From positions 1 through 16,884 of the forward strand of contig JBHHZI010000063.1 of assembly GCA_046757965.1 (NCBI GenBank): a DNA stretch of 16,884 bases. Reading direction: 5' to 3'. Within the stretch, counting starts at the first letter, position 1, and each line of letters opens with the position of its first letter. The translations under genes and the position numbers were made by a program. Below are positions 6,094 to 13,467 of the stretch, piece after piece. A model generated the notes under the pieces. The model made no database searches, was not told where the DNA came from, and was given only the letters and a program-made list of their open reading frames with translations. This stretch comes from JBHHZI01 sp046757965. GTDB lineage: Bacteria > Acidobacteriota > Polarisedimenticolia > SMYD01.

Positions 6094-8748
6094 TCACGGA
6101 GCCAGCCGCTGCCTCGTGGTCGCAAGCGCCGCGCGGAGGGTCGCGAAGGCTGTCTCGGGATGCCGGTCGGCGTCGTCCCAGTCGTTGAAGAATCCGGAGA
6201 GGAGCGTCGGGTCGGACGGAGCGGCCCGCCTGACGTCACCCTCCGCGGTGGCTCCCGCCGGCCGGTGCTCCTGGACGCGAGTGGCGGCAGCGCGGTCCAG
6301 GAGACCGATGGCGCCGGGTGTGTCGCCTGCTGTCCAGGTGATGTACGCCAGCAACCAGAGAGACGCGCCGGCGCGCGGGTTGGTCCGGCACACCATGTTC
6401 AGCCGCTCCCTGGCAGTGTCCGGATCGCCCCGCAGCAGATCGATCTCCGCCATCACCGCCAGGGCGCCGGTCTCCTCGGGATTCAGCCGCCGGGAATTCT
6501 CCAGTTCCTGCGCGGCCGCATCCAGGTCTCGCCGGGACCTCGCCGTGGCGGCCCGGAGCATCGCCCAGGCGCGATGGCCCCGGTGGCTGTCCGGATGCCG
6601 GCGCGTGAGCTCGGCGAAGGCCTCCAGGGCCCCTGACGTGTCGCCGAGACGGGCCAGACTCTGCCCCAGGCTGTAGCGACTGTCCGCATGATCCGGGTCG
6701 AATGACAGCGCGGCTCGAAACAGTTTCGCTGCGTGCTCCGGATCATGATCCACCCGCATCGCCTGCACGGCGGCTCGATAGGTCCGCCAGAAGGCGGCGA
6801 CCTGCTCGCGTCGCGCCGGGTCGTCGCGGAGTGCGATGGCCGTCGCCGGCGGCGGAGAACCGGCCGCCGGCACGAGCCGTCTTGCCGTCGGGTCGTGTTC
6901 GGTGATCTCCCAGATCGAGTCGACCGCCAGACCGGTGTAGGTGTCGGTGTGCCCATCGAGCCAGTGGATCTCCAGCCGGTCCGCCGCATCGGCCGCGCCC
7001 AGTCCGAAGTGAACCGTCGCGGTGCTCTGGGACAGATACGATGCAGCACCCGCCACGGTGCGGCGCCGGCGGATCGCGCCGGTGGTCAGGACCAGGCGGG
7101 CGCCTTCCCCGCGGCCCGAGGCGGCATCGTGCAGACGCACTTCCAGCCAGTGTCCGGACGACGTGTCGTTGCGAAGCAGTTGCACGCCACCGTCGAGCTG
7201 GACCATCAGCAGGTCGAGGTCGCCGTCCTCGTCATAGTCGGACAGCGCCAGACCCCGGCCGACATGACGCTCGGTGAGAGGCGCGCTTCGCGGTGCGAGG
7301 TCATGAAAGGACTGACCGTGGTCGTTCCAGAACAGGAACGGTGCCTGGGCCCTCAGGTGTGGCGGCGAGTCGTCGGTCTCGAATGTGCTGCCGTTGGCGA
7401 CGACGAGGTCGAGCCATCCGTCGGCATCGAGATCCGCGAACGCCGTGCCCCAGCCGATGGCGTGGAGAGCGATCTGCCCCAGCCCGCGCATGTCGGCCAC
7501 ATCCATGAAGCGCAGCGCCGGCGCCGTCCCGGGGTTCGCGTGCCGCGCGTCCGGGGTGGAGGCCACGGCCGTGCGCCGTGTCTCCCCGGCTGGCCGCTCC
7601 GCGGCGGGTCCGTCGGTGCGGGACGCGGCGGTGGTGATGCGCAGCGAATCGTAGAGGGCGTTCTCCTGGGCGATCCAGTGGGTGATGAACAGGTCATCAT
7701 CTCCATCGTTGTTCCAGTCGCCGGCGGCCAGGCCCATGGCTCCCCGGTAGTCCGCCACCCAGGCCGACAGACCGGCATCGACGAACTCGCCGGCATCATC
7801 GAGGAAGAGGGCGTTGTCGGAGATGTCATTGGCCACGTAGAGGTCGAGATCGCCGTCATCATCCAGATCATGCCAGAGCGCGCCGAGGCTCCGGCCGTCT
7901 GGATCGTCGACACCGAGCTCCGCGGCGCGGTCGGTGAAATGACCGGCACCATCGTTGACGAGCAGCAGGTTCTTGGCGGCGCGGTAGGAGGACGGATTGA
8001 GTGTGCGGGGGACCTCGGTGCCGTACTGCTGTGTCGTGGCCCGCGAGGCGTCGTCGGCCTCGTACTTGACGTATCCGCACACGTAGAGGTCGAGGTCGCC
8101 GTCCCGGTCGAAGTCACCCCACGCCGCACCGGTCCAGAAACCGTCCGGCGATGCGAACCGCACATCTCTCACCAGGCGACCCTCCCGGTTGCGAAACAGG
8201 AGCAGGCTGTTGTATCCGGTTACGGCCAGGTCCAGCCAGCTGTCGCGGTCGACATCTGCCCATGCGGCGGCCATGCCGATGATGCGGGTGTCGGGAAAGC
8301 TGTCCACCTCCGCAAACCGCCCGTTGCCGAGGTTCCGGTACAGACGGCTCCGGGCGCGCGACGGCACCGGCCGGTCGAGGGCGGCCCCGTTGCTGACCAG
8401 GAACAGGTCGTCATCGCCGTCGTTGTCGAAATCTCCCCAGGCCGCTCCGCCCCCCATGTCCTCGGGGAGTTGCGATCCGCGCGGCCCGGCGAAGGCCACG
8501 AAATCGCCGAGTCCCGCGGACACCGTGACATCGGTGAACACCGGTTCGGGTGCGGCATCGGGAAGGCGGCCGTCGAGGGAGCGTGTGACGTCGGCGAGCG
8601 TCTCACCTGGACGATGGAGCGGAGTGCGCGCCGCCCGGGCCCGCCAGACCGCGACCGTGACGATCGTCGCCAGGGTGGTGAGGACCAGCCCACCGGTCCA
8701 CAGCAGCCGCCGGTGCCGCCTGCTGCTGTGGGCGGGCCGGCGGCTCAC
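6094..8748 (-). CDS. FG-GAP/VCBS repeat protein with ASPIC/UnbV and TPR domains (CRTAC1-like), membrane anchored
   Basis: 884 residues. A basic N-terminus and one transmembrane segment (about 15-36) anchor it, leaving the rest outside the inner membrane. At least seven calcium-loop FG-GAP/VCBS motifs follow: DFDNDGDDDL 106, DVDRDSWLDL 165, DFDRDGDLDL 212, DLDDDGDLDL 294, DWNNDGDDDL 344, DLDADGWLDL 439 and DYDEDGDLDL 504, which predict a seven-bladed integrin-alpha-like beta-propeller. An ASPIC/UnbV domain lies at about 545-616 (GRGEGARLVLTTG ... LEIHWLDGHTDTYTGL). Helical TPR-like repeats fill about 650-820 (AAKLFRAALSFDPDHADSRY and similar). The ATG at 8748 overlaps the TGA of the upstream multiheme cytochrome gene (ATGA, 8745-8748), so the two are translationally coupled. 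The role is probably protein-protein or ligand binding at the cell surface next to the cytochrome. Confidence 0.9.
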   Translation of the reverse strand: MSRRPAHSSRRHRRLLWTGGLVLTTLATIVTVAVWRARAARTPLHRPGETLADVTRSLDGRLPDAAPEPVFTDVTVSAGLGDFVAFAGPRGSQLPEDMGGGAAWGDFDNDGDDDLFLVSNGAALDRPVPSRARSRLYRNLGNGRFAEVDSFPDTRIIGMAAAWADVDRDSWLDLAVTGYNSLLLFRNREGRLVRDVRFASPDGFWTGAAWGDFDRDGDLDLYVCGYVKYEADDASRATTQQYGTEVPRTLNPSSYRAAKNLLLVNDGAGHFTDRAAELGVDDPDGRSLGALWHDLDDDGDLDLYVANDISDNALFLDDAGEFVDAGLSAWVADYRGAMGLAAGDWNNDGDDDLFITHWIAQENALYDSLRITTAASRTDGPAAERPAGETRRTAVASTPDARHANPGTAPALRFMDVADMRGLGQIALHAIGWGTAFADLDADGWLDLVVANGSTFETDDSPPHLRAQAPFLFWNDHGQSFHDLAPRSAPLTERHVGRGLALSDYDEDGDLDLLMVQLDGGVQLLRNDTSSGHWLEVRLHDAASGRGEGARLVLTTGAIRRRRTVAGAASYLSQSTATVHFGLGAADAADRLEIHWLDGHTDTYTGLAVDSIWEITEHDPTARRLVPAAGSPPPATAIALRDDPARREQVAAFWRTYRAAVQAMRVDHDPEHAAKLFRAALSFDPDHADSRYSLGQSLARLGDTSGALEAFAELTRRHPDSHRGHRAWAMLRAATARSRRDLDAAAQELENSRRLNPEETGALAVMAEIDLLRGDPDTARERLNMVCRTNPRAGASLWLLAYITWTAGDTPGAIGLLDRAAATRVQEHRPAGATAEGDVRRAAPSDPTLLSGFFNDWDDADRHPETAFATLRAALATTRQRLAP

Positions 8749-10820
8749 GACGGGGCAACCTCGACGGTGGCCTCCGCGCGGGTCAAGGTCACCACCGGGG
8801 CGGTGATGCCGCTGTCTTCACCCAACAGGAAGTTCAGCAGGAACTGATCGACCTTGCGGTACTGCAGTGTCGCCGTGATGTGGTAGCGACCGGGTGTTGC
8901 CGGGGCGGCGATGCGGACCGTGTCGGTGCCGCGCGGTGCGCTGCCGGGAGTGGTGGCGGTCTCCTTCTGCGAGGGATCCGCGAGGGAGGCCGGGCAGTCG
9001 ACCATGAAGTCCACTGCATCGGTGAAGCCCGGGAACAGGGCTCGCTTGTACCGCACGCCGACCATCTCCCAGAGATTGTGGCGATCGATCAGGTTGCCGT
9101 ACTGGTCGATCGGCTCGGCCTTGAACAGGAACGACCCCTGCTCGATGAAGTGGTCGGGCCCCTGGGTCCCGGAGTGGAAGATCTCGTTGCCATGATCGTC
9201 GGTGACGTGCAGTTCGAGCCAGCTCTGGATGATGTCGAGGGGGCCGGTGGGGAAGTCGTGTCCGACCTTGTTGGCGGTGAAGACGACCCGGACGGGTAGA
9301 TCCGCACCGGCGGTGACCGTGTCGGGAACCTCCAGCGCCATCTTCACGATGGGACCTTCGGCCCACTTCTTCTCTATCTCGGGAATGCGGCGCTCGCCCT
9401 TCAGCCACTGCTCGATCAGGCGCACCTGTTCCTCCCACCCGGGCAGTTTCAGCATCGCCGGGACCATCGTGTTGGCGGCCAGGAAGCGATGGCTGCGATG
9501 CTTGCCGTCGTCAGGAGTGCGGTTGTAATCGGCGCTATCGCCGGAGGCGGGATCCGATGAGTCCACCAGCGGCATGTGGCATTCGCGACACTCCACCGTG
9601 CGCGTCGGGTCGCCCTCGACTCTCCAGTGGCTGGCGGCCCAGTTGTCATATTGATTCTGCAGCTGGACCCACCCCACCTGGTTGACCTCCTGGTCGATGA
9701 ACTGCTTGTGGCAGCCGGCACAGTACTCCGGCGCCTTGTACATGCGCTTGCTCAGCTTCGTGTGCTGGGCCGGATAGGTGCGGATGAGGAAGTCGCGCGC
9801 GACCCGGCGCAGGCCACTGGTGGCCCACTGCCACAGGTACTCGGGATACTGCGTGACGACGTAGTTGGCGTTCCCTTTCAGGTCTGTCTCCCGGACCGCG
9901 TGGCAGATGAGGCAGGAGACGCCCTCCTGGAATCCGTGTTGCCCGGTGAGATTCTCGGTGAACAGATTCTTGGTGCCGGAGAACAGGGAGATGGGGTCGT
10001 GACAGCCGCCGCAGTATCGCGTCGACTCGGGCCCGTTCTGCTTGGCCATCACCTTCTGAACGCCCTGGAAGAGCGGGTCCATGGCGGCGTAGCGATGGGC
10101 GCTGGGGAGCCATTCCTTGACGATCTCTTCATGGCAGCCACTGGTGCCGCAACTCTCCGAGCCGGCCAGCGAACGGGCGTCAAACGCCGAGTTCGTATCG
10201 GTGCGCGCGAGGGACGGCGCGAACGGCCGATCCGGACCGTACGGGTAGCTGTAGTCCGCGGGAAACTCGTTGACGTATGCCTCGCCGCCGTAGAGCATGG
10301 AGGTCATCAGCACCACGGCCATGCCGGCGGCCGTGGCCGCGACCGCCACCCCGAGATACCTGACCGCGGGACCGGCCTGTCCCCGTCGGAGAAGACGAGG
10401 CAGCAGGATCAGCACATGCGGAAGAGCGGTCACCAGGAGTGCATAGGTGGAGAGGAGATGCACCTGGCGCCAGGTGGCGCCGGTGCGCACACCGAAGAAC
10501 CCCTGGCCGGTCAGCACCACACCGGTGAAGGCGCAGACCGCCAGGGCGGCCAGGCCGAGGTAGCCCAGCAGGGCCACGTGCGAGAGCCGGTAATGGCGGG
10601 TATCCAGCCAGTGCGCCGCCACGTACCAGGCGACCGGCAGGAGTGTGAGAAGGCCGATGCCGGTGTGAAGCAATGCTCCCCACTGCACCGCCGCGTGGAA
10701 CGGTCCGAAGGTCATGGCCAGACCGGTGAGCGTCTCGATGAGAAGGACGGCCATGGTGAGACGACCGCTCCATGAACGCCACCCCGACGTCGTCGGGAGG
10801 CCCGCTGTCACGTCACTCAT
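8745..10820 (-). CDS. Cytochrome b-like membrane domain fused to pentaheme cytochrome c
   Basis: 691 residues. Residues about 17-177 hold five transmembrane helices with candidate heme b ligands (His52 and His70 in helix 2, His81 in helix 3, His121 and His135 in helix 4), like small di-heme cytochrome b domains. The exported part carries four CxxCH sites, CGGCH 270, CLICH 303, CAGCH 367 and CRECH 411, plus CGTSGCH at 224, a C-x4-CH variant that may bind a fifth heme. Possible distal ligands are His242, His295, His398 and His441/444. Arrangement and Trp/His spacing recall the cytochrome c554/multiheme family. The C-terminal 200 residues are beta-rich and heme-free (VGHDFPTGPLDIIQSWLELH). ATG 10820 is chosen over the upstream open frame because it starts right before helix 1 and follows a GGGAGAGGGGG tract. 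It is a likely quinol-to-periplasm electron-transfer protein; partner inferred to be the coupled downstream gene. Confidence 0.88.
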   Translation of the reverse strand: MSDVTAGLPTTSGWRSWSGRLTMAVLLIETLTGLAMTFGPFHAAVQWGALLHTGIGLLTLLPVAWYVAAHWLDTRHYRLSHVALLGYLGLAALAVCAFTGVVLTGQGFFGVRTGATWRQVHLLSTYALLVTALPHVLILLPRLLRRGQAGPAVRYLGVAVAATAAGMAVVLMTSMLYGGEAYVNEFPADYSYPYGPDRPFAPSLARTDTNSAFDARSLAGSESCGTSGCHEEIVKEWLPSAHRYAAMDPLFQGVQKVMAKQNGPESTRYCGGCHDPISLFSGTKNLFTENLTGQHGFQEGVSCLICHAVRETDLKGNANYVVTQYPEYLWQWATSGLRRVARDFLIRTYPAQHTKLSKRMYKAPEYCAGCHKQFIDQEVNQVGWVQLQNQYDNWAASHWRVEGDPTRTVECRECHMPLVDSSDPASGDSADYNRTPDDGKHRSHRFLAANTMVPAMLKLPGWEEQVRLIEQWLKGERRIPEIEKKWAEGPIVKMALEVPDTVTAGADLPVRVVFTANKVGHDFPTGPLDIIQSWLELHVTDDHGNEIFHSGTQGPDHFIEQGSFLFKAEPIDQYGNLIDRHNLWEMVGVRYKRALFPGFTDAVDFMVDCPASLADPSQKETATTPGSAPRGTDTVRIAAPATPGRYHITATLQYRKVDQFLLNFLLGEDSGITAPVVTLTRAEATVEVAPS

Positions 10821-10847
10821 ATCGATGTCCCCCTCTCCCTGTGACAG
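10805..10847 (-). promoter_or_regulatory. Inverted repeat enclosing the start of the cytochrome gene
   Basis: CTGTCAC and GTGACAG, a 7-base perfect inverted repeat with a 29-base loop. On the minus-strand mRNA the loop contains the purine-rich ribosome-binding tract and the ATG at 10820. It could be an operator at DNA level or an RNA stem presenting the start; a chance match is possible at this spacing. Confidence 0.3.
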
Positions 10848-10853
10848 TGCAGT

Positions 10854-10875
10854 CGGGTGGGAAGAATCCCACCCG
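10854..10875 (-). promoter_or_regulatory. Strong hairpin/inverted repeat in the cytochrome leader
   Basis: CGGGTGGG - 6-base loop - CCCACCCG, a perfect 8-base GC-rich stem 34 bases before the cytochrome start codon. It is not a terminator in either direction since no T-run follows. It may be a transcription-factor site or a 5' UTR stem. Confidence 0.45.
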
Positions 10876-11171
10876 GGGCTGGGCGGTTTGCCCCACGCGG
10901 TCCATACGCACACGTTCGTGCAAGGGCCGGGCCACAATGTGTGAATGGCGGTGGAGCGAGGCGCCCGGCCCGGGGGGGCGGGCGGAACCGGCCGTGAGCG
11001 GCGCGTCTCGCGGCAGGAGAGACTCGAGGACGGTCCGCAACGGGAGCGACGACCCACCACAAGTCGCCGGAGCGGTCGGTGCGTCCGGACCATCGCCGGC
11101 AGTGATGGCTGCTCCGGGCTCCCGTCCGGGTCGTGTCGGTCCGGGGTCTGGGGTGAATGGCGCGTGGAATA

Positions 11172-11185
11172 CCCCACCGGTGGGG
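11172..11185. promoter_or_regulatory. Perfect 14-base palindrome
   Basis: CCCCACCGGTGGGG, a perfect palindrome in the middle of the divergent region. Its CCCACC/GGTGGG half-sites recur in the hairpin at 10854-10875 and in the repeat at 15629-15641. It is a candidate operator; the G-tract inverted-repeat style is loosely like CsoR/RcnR-type sites, but no such regulator is visible. Confidence 0.35.
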
Positions 11186-11402
11186 GGCACGGCGCAGGGC
11201 GGGACGCGCTCCGCCACCCATCGCGGACCGGCACCGATCGCAACCATCGCGCAAGATGGGCCGGTGAGCCGACCTCTCACAGCACCCGCCGGTCGTCTGT
11301 CGCCCTCTGGCTGGCAGACGACCGGTCCGCCTATCCTCTTGCCGTCACGGCCCGGATGCATCTCCGGCGGCGGGGCCGGCGCGTGCCGGTGCGGACCGGG
11401 GA

Positions 11403-12053
11403 ATGAGGATGACCTGGATGGATCGTCGCGCCTTCTTCACTTTCTGGCGGAGCCAACCCGTGAGGGGTCCGGGCGCCGCGCACCCGGACCCCCTGCCGGT
11501 CCCCACCTCGCATCCGCTGCCGCCGTACCTGCGTCCACCGGGAGCCCTGGACGAGGAGGCGTTCGTCGCCGCGTGCGAGCACTGCGGCAAGTGTCAGACC
11601 GCCTGTCCCCACGACATCATCTTGCCCCTCGGGCCCGCCTACGGGCAGGGCGAGGGCACACCGGCGGTGCTGCCGCGCGGCGGGCCATGCCGCATGTGCG
11701 ATGATCTTCCGTGTGCTCTCGCCTGCCCGTCGGGGGCCCTGCGTCCCATCCCGCTGGCGACGGTCCGGATGGGAACGGCACGCCTCCTGCCCGACCGCTG
11801 CTGGTCGGTCCAGGGCCGGCCGTGCGACGCGTGCATCCCGGAATGTCCACCGCAAGCCGCCGCGCTGGGCTGGGATGGCCCGCGCCCGGAGGTGATCGAG
11901 GAGAACTGCACCGGGTGTGGCCTGTGCGTCGCCATCTGCCCGGCGGAACCGGCCGCTCTCAAGATCATCCCGGCGATGGAAGGACGCGGGCGAACTCCCA
12001 CGGATGGTTCAGGTCGCGGGAAGTGGGGCGAGGCGCGCGGTGAAGTGCCGTAG
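11403..12053 (+). CDS. NapF/NapG/MauM-type ferredoxin with four [4Fe-4S] motifs
   Basis: 216 residues. Sixteen Cys in four complete cluster motifs: Cys58-61-64-68 (CEHCGKCQTACP), Cys96-99-104-108 (CRMCDDLPCALACP), Cys133-141-144-148 (C-x7-CDACIPECP) and Cys169-172-175-179 (CTGCGLCVAICP). This pattern, including the long first gap in cluster 3, is that of the NapF/NapG/MauM ferredoxin group. The N-terminus MDRRAFFTFWR resembles the RR-containing start of NapF/NapG, but no hydrophobic stretch follows, so a Tat signal is not supported and the protein is probably cytosolic. ATG codons at 11403, 11409 and 11418 are all possible starts. No nitrate reductase genes are present, so the electron partner is unknown. 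The last 15 codons overlap the convergent tryptophanase gene. Confidence 0.88.
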   Translation: MRMTWMDRRAFFTFWRSQPVRGPGAAHPDPLPVPTSHPLPPYLRPPGALDEEAFVAACEHCGKCQTACPHDIILPLGPAYGQGEGTPAVLPRGGPCRMCDDLPCALACPSGALRPIPLATVRMGTARLLPDRCWSVQGRPCDACIPECPPQAAALGWDGPRPEVIEENCTGCGLCVAICPAEPAALKIIPAMEGRGRTPTDGSGRGKWGEARGEVP

Positions 12054-13388
12054 ATGAGGCGGCTGCTCGACGATGGCCAGACCCCGCAGCGTTCCGCGGC
12101 CGGCGGCGACCTCGCGGCCCACCTCGACGACATAGTCGATGTGACTCTGGGTGTACACACGCCGCGGGATGGCCAGGCGCAGGAGTTCCGCCGGCGGGGG
12201 ATGAACCTCGCCGCTCACCGGATCGGGACCACCGAACATCAAGGAGCCGATCTCGACGCCGCGAATGCCTCCTTCGATGTAGAACGCGCAGCCGAGCGCC
12301 TGGGCTGGAAAGGCGTGCGGCGGAATGTCCGGCAGGAAACGCCCGGCGTCGACGTAGACGGCATGTCCCCCCGGCGGCGCCACGATCGGCATCCCGGCGG
12401 CCTGAAGCCCCTCGCCCAGGTATCGGACCGAGGCAATCCGGTAGCGGAGATAGTCCTCCTGTGTCACCTCGGTGAGCCCGACGGCGATCGCCTCCAGATC
12501 GCGCCCCGCGAGTCCGCCGTAGGTCGGAAACCCTTCCGTGAGGATGAGCAGGTCCTCCTCCCGCCGGGCCAGCCGGTCGTCGTGAGTTGCAAGAAATCCA
12601 CCGATGTTGGCGAGGCCGTCCTTCTTGGCGCTGAACGTGGCCCCCTGGGCCAGGCGGAACATGTCGCGGGCGATCGATTCCACGCTCCTGTCTTGATAGC
12701 CCTCCTCCCGGTGCTTGATGAAGAAGGCGTTCTCGGCGAAACGGCAGGCATCGAGGTAGAAGGGGATCTCGTGCCGGTTGCAGAGTCGTGCGGTCTCCGC
12801 GAGGTTCGCCATGGAGACCGGCTGGCCGCCGCCGGAATTATTGGTGATCGTGGTGATGACGCAGGCCACCGCGGCCGGTTCCGCATCCAGCAGGTGCCGG
12901 AGCGCCTCGACGTCCAGGTTTCCCTTGAACGGCAGGGGGGTGCCGGTGTCCCGGGACTCCGGGCACGGCAGATCCACTGCTTGTCCGCCGTTGAACTCGA
13001 CGTTGGCCCGTGTGGTGTCGAAGTGTGTGTTGCTGACGACCTTCTTGCCGCGGACGCCCAGGCAGGAGAACAGGATGCGCTCCGCCGCGCGGCCCTGGTG
13101 GGTGGGAATGACGTGGCGGAAGCCGGTGAGCTCCTTGACGCGTGTCTCGAACCGGAACCATGACTCGGCGCCGGCGTAACTCTCGTCGCCGCGCATCATG
13201 GCCGCCCACTGTTCCGCCGACATCGCGCCCGTACCGGAGTCGGTGAGCAGGTCGATGAGGATGTCCCGGGCGGGGATCCGGAACAGGTTCCACTCGGCCT
13301 TCTCGAGCACACCACGCCGTTCCTCACGCGTGCTCATGTGCAGCGGCTCGACCGACTTGATGCGAAACGGTTCGATGATGGTCTTCAT
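12009..13388 (-). CDS. tnaA: Tryptophanase-type beta-eliminating lyase (PLP enzyme)
   Basis: 459 residues, full length for tryptophanase/tyrosine phenol-lyase. Family signatures run throughout: HVIPTHQGRAAERILFS, TNNSGGGQPVSMANL, PFYLDACRFAENAFFI, FSAKKDGLANIGGF with the PLP lysine at Lys256, GFPTYGGLAGRDLEA, and RLAIPRRVYTQSHIDYV. Residues that separate the two enzymes favour tryptophanase: Asp124 in HFDTTR (Thr in tyrosine phenol-lyase), Ile380 in GVEIGS where tyrosine phenol-lyase has the phenol-binding Arg, and His448 in LRHFTARL (Phe in tyrosine phenol-lyase). The expected reaction is L-tryptophan to indole, pyruvate and ammonia. AAGGA lies 7 bases before ATG 13388. It is 79 bases downstream of bcrD, the last gene of the operon. 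No Trp-containing tnaC-like leader peptide was found. Confidence 0.9.
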   Translation of the reverse strand: MKTIIEPFRIKSVEPLHMSTREERRGVLEKAEWNLFRIPARDILIDLLTDSGTGAMSAEQWAAMMRGDESYAGAESWFRFETRVKELTGFRHVIPTHQGRAAERILFSCLGVRGKKVVSNTHFDTTRANVEFNGGQAVDLPCPESRDTGTPLPFKGNLDVEALRHLLDAEPAAVACVITTITNNSGGGQPVSMANLAETARLCNRHEIPFYLDACRFAENAFFIKHREEGYQDRSVESIARDMFRLAQGATFSAKKDGLANIGGFLATHDDRLARREEDLLILTEGFPTYGGLAGRDLEAIAVGLTEVTQEDYLRYRIASVRYLGEGLQAAGMPIVAPPGGHAVYVDAGRFLPDIPPHAFPAQALGCAFYIEGGIRGVEIGSLMFGGPDPVSGEVHPPPAELLRLAIPRRVYTQSHIDYVVEVGREVAAGRGTLRGLAIVEQPPHLRHFTARLAPLPAT

Positions 13389-13467
13389 CGCGTCATCCTT
13401 CTCGATGCGAGAACCGCCGGCGGGACTCCGGCAGGGGCATCGGCGTGGGGGGCCGGCCGCCCTTCTG

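Larger units (their letters stand above)
10821..11402. other. Divergent intergenic region between cytochrome and ferredoxin genes
   Basis: About 580 bases with several long open frames, none of which reads like a protein (Arg/Gly/Pro/Ser-rich throughout, no recognisable domain or signal). It separates two divergently transcribed redox genes, so it should hold both promoters. A TATCCT-like -10 element near 11333-11338 could serve the plus-strand gene. The clear structures are the inverted repeats at 10805-10847 and 10854-10875 and the palindrome at 11172-11185, listed separately. Confidence 0.5.

Noticed and set aside
6733..8847. A 704-codon plus-strand frame antisense to the FG-GAP/UnbV gene.
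   Set aside because: It mirrors the repeated Asp/Gly codons of the propeller on the other strand; no domain of its own, while the minus strand has seven clear calcium-loop motifs plus UnbV.
10821..11243. An N-terminal extension of the cytochrome upstream of 10820.
   Set aside because: The frame is open, but the added 141 residues are Pro/Arg/Ser-rich, end right before a purine tract and ATG, and would place a non-membrane, low-complexity stretch before helix 1.
10945..11406. A 153-codon plus-strand frame ending in an ATGA overlap with the ferredoxin ATG.
   Set aside because: The translation is Arg/Gly/Ser-rich with no domain, signal or periodic structure. The open frame is explained by high GC, and the palindrome lies inside it.
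13389..13440. A 15-codon frame before the tryptophanase gene (ATG near 13436), its stop inside the tryptophanase ribosome-binding site, as a tnaC-like leader.
   Set aside because: It has no Trp codon and no TnaC-like Pro end, and no ribosome-binding site of its own. The match to a regulatory leader is position only.
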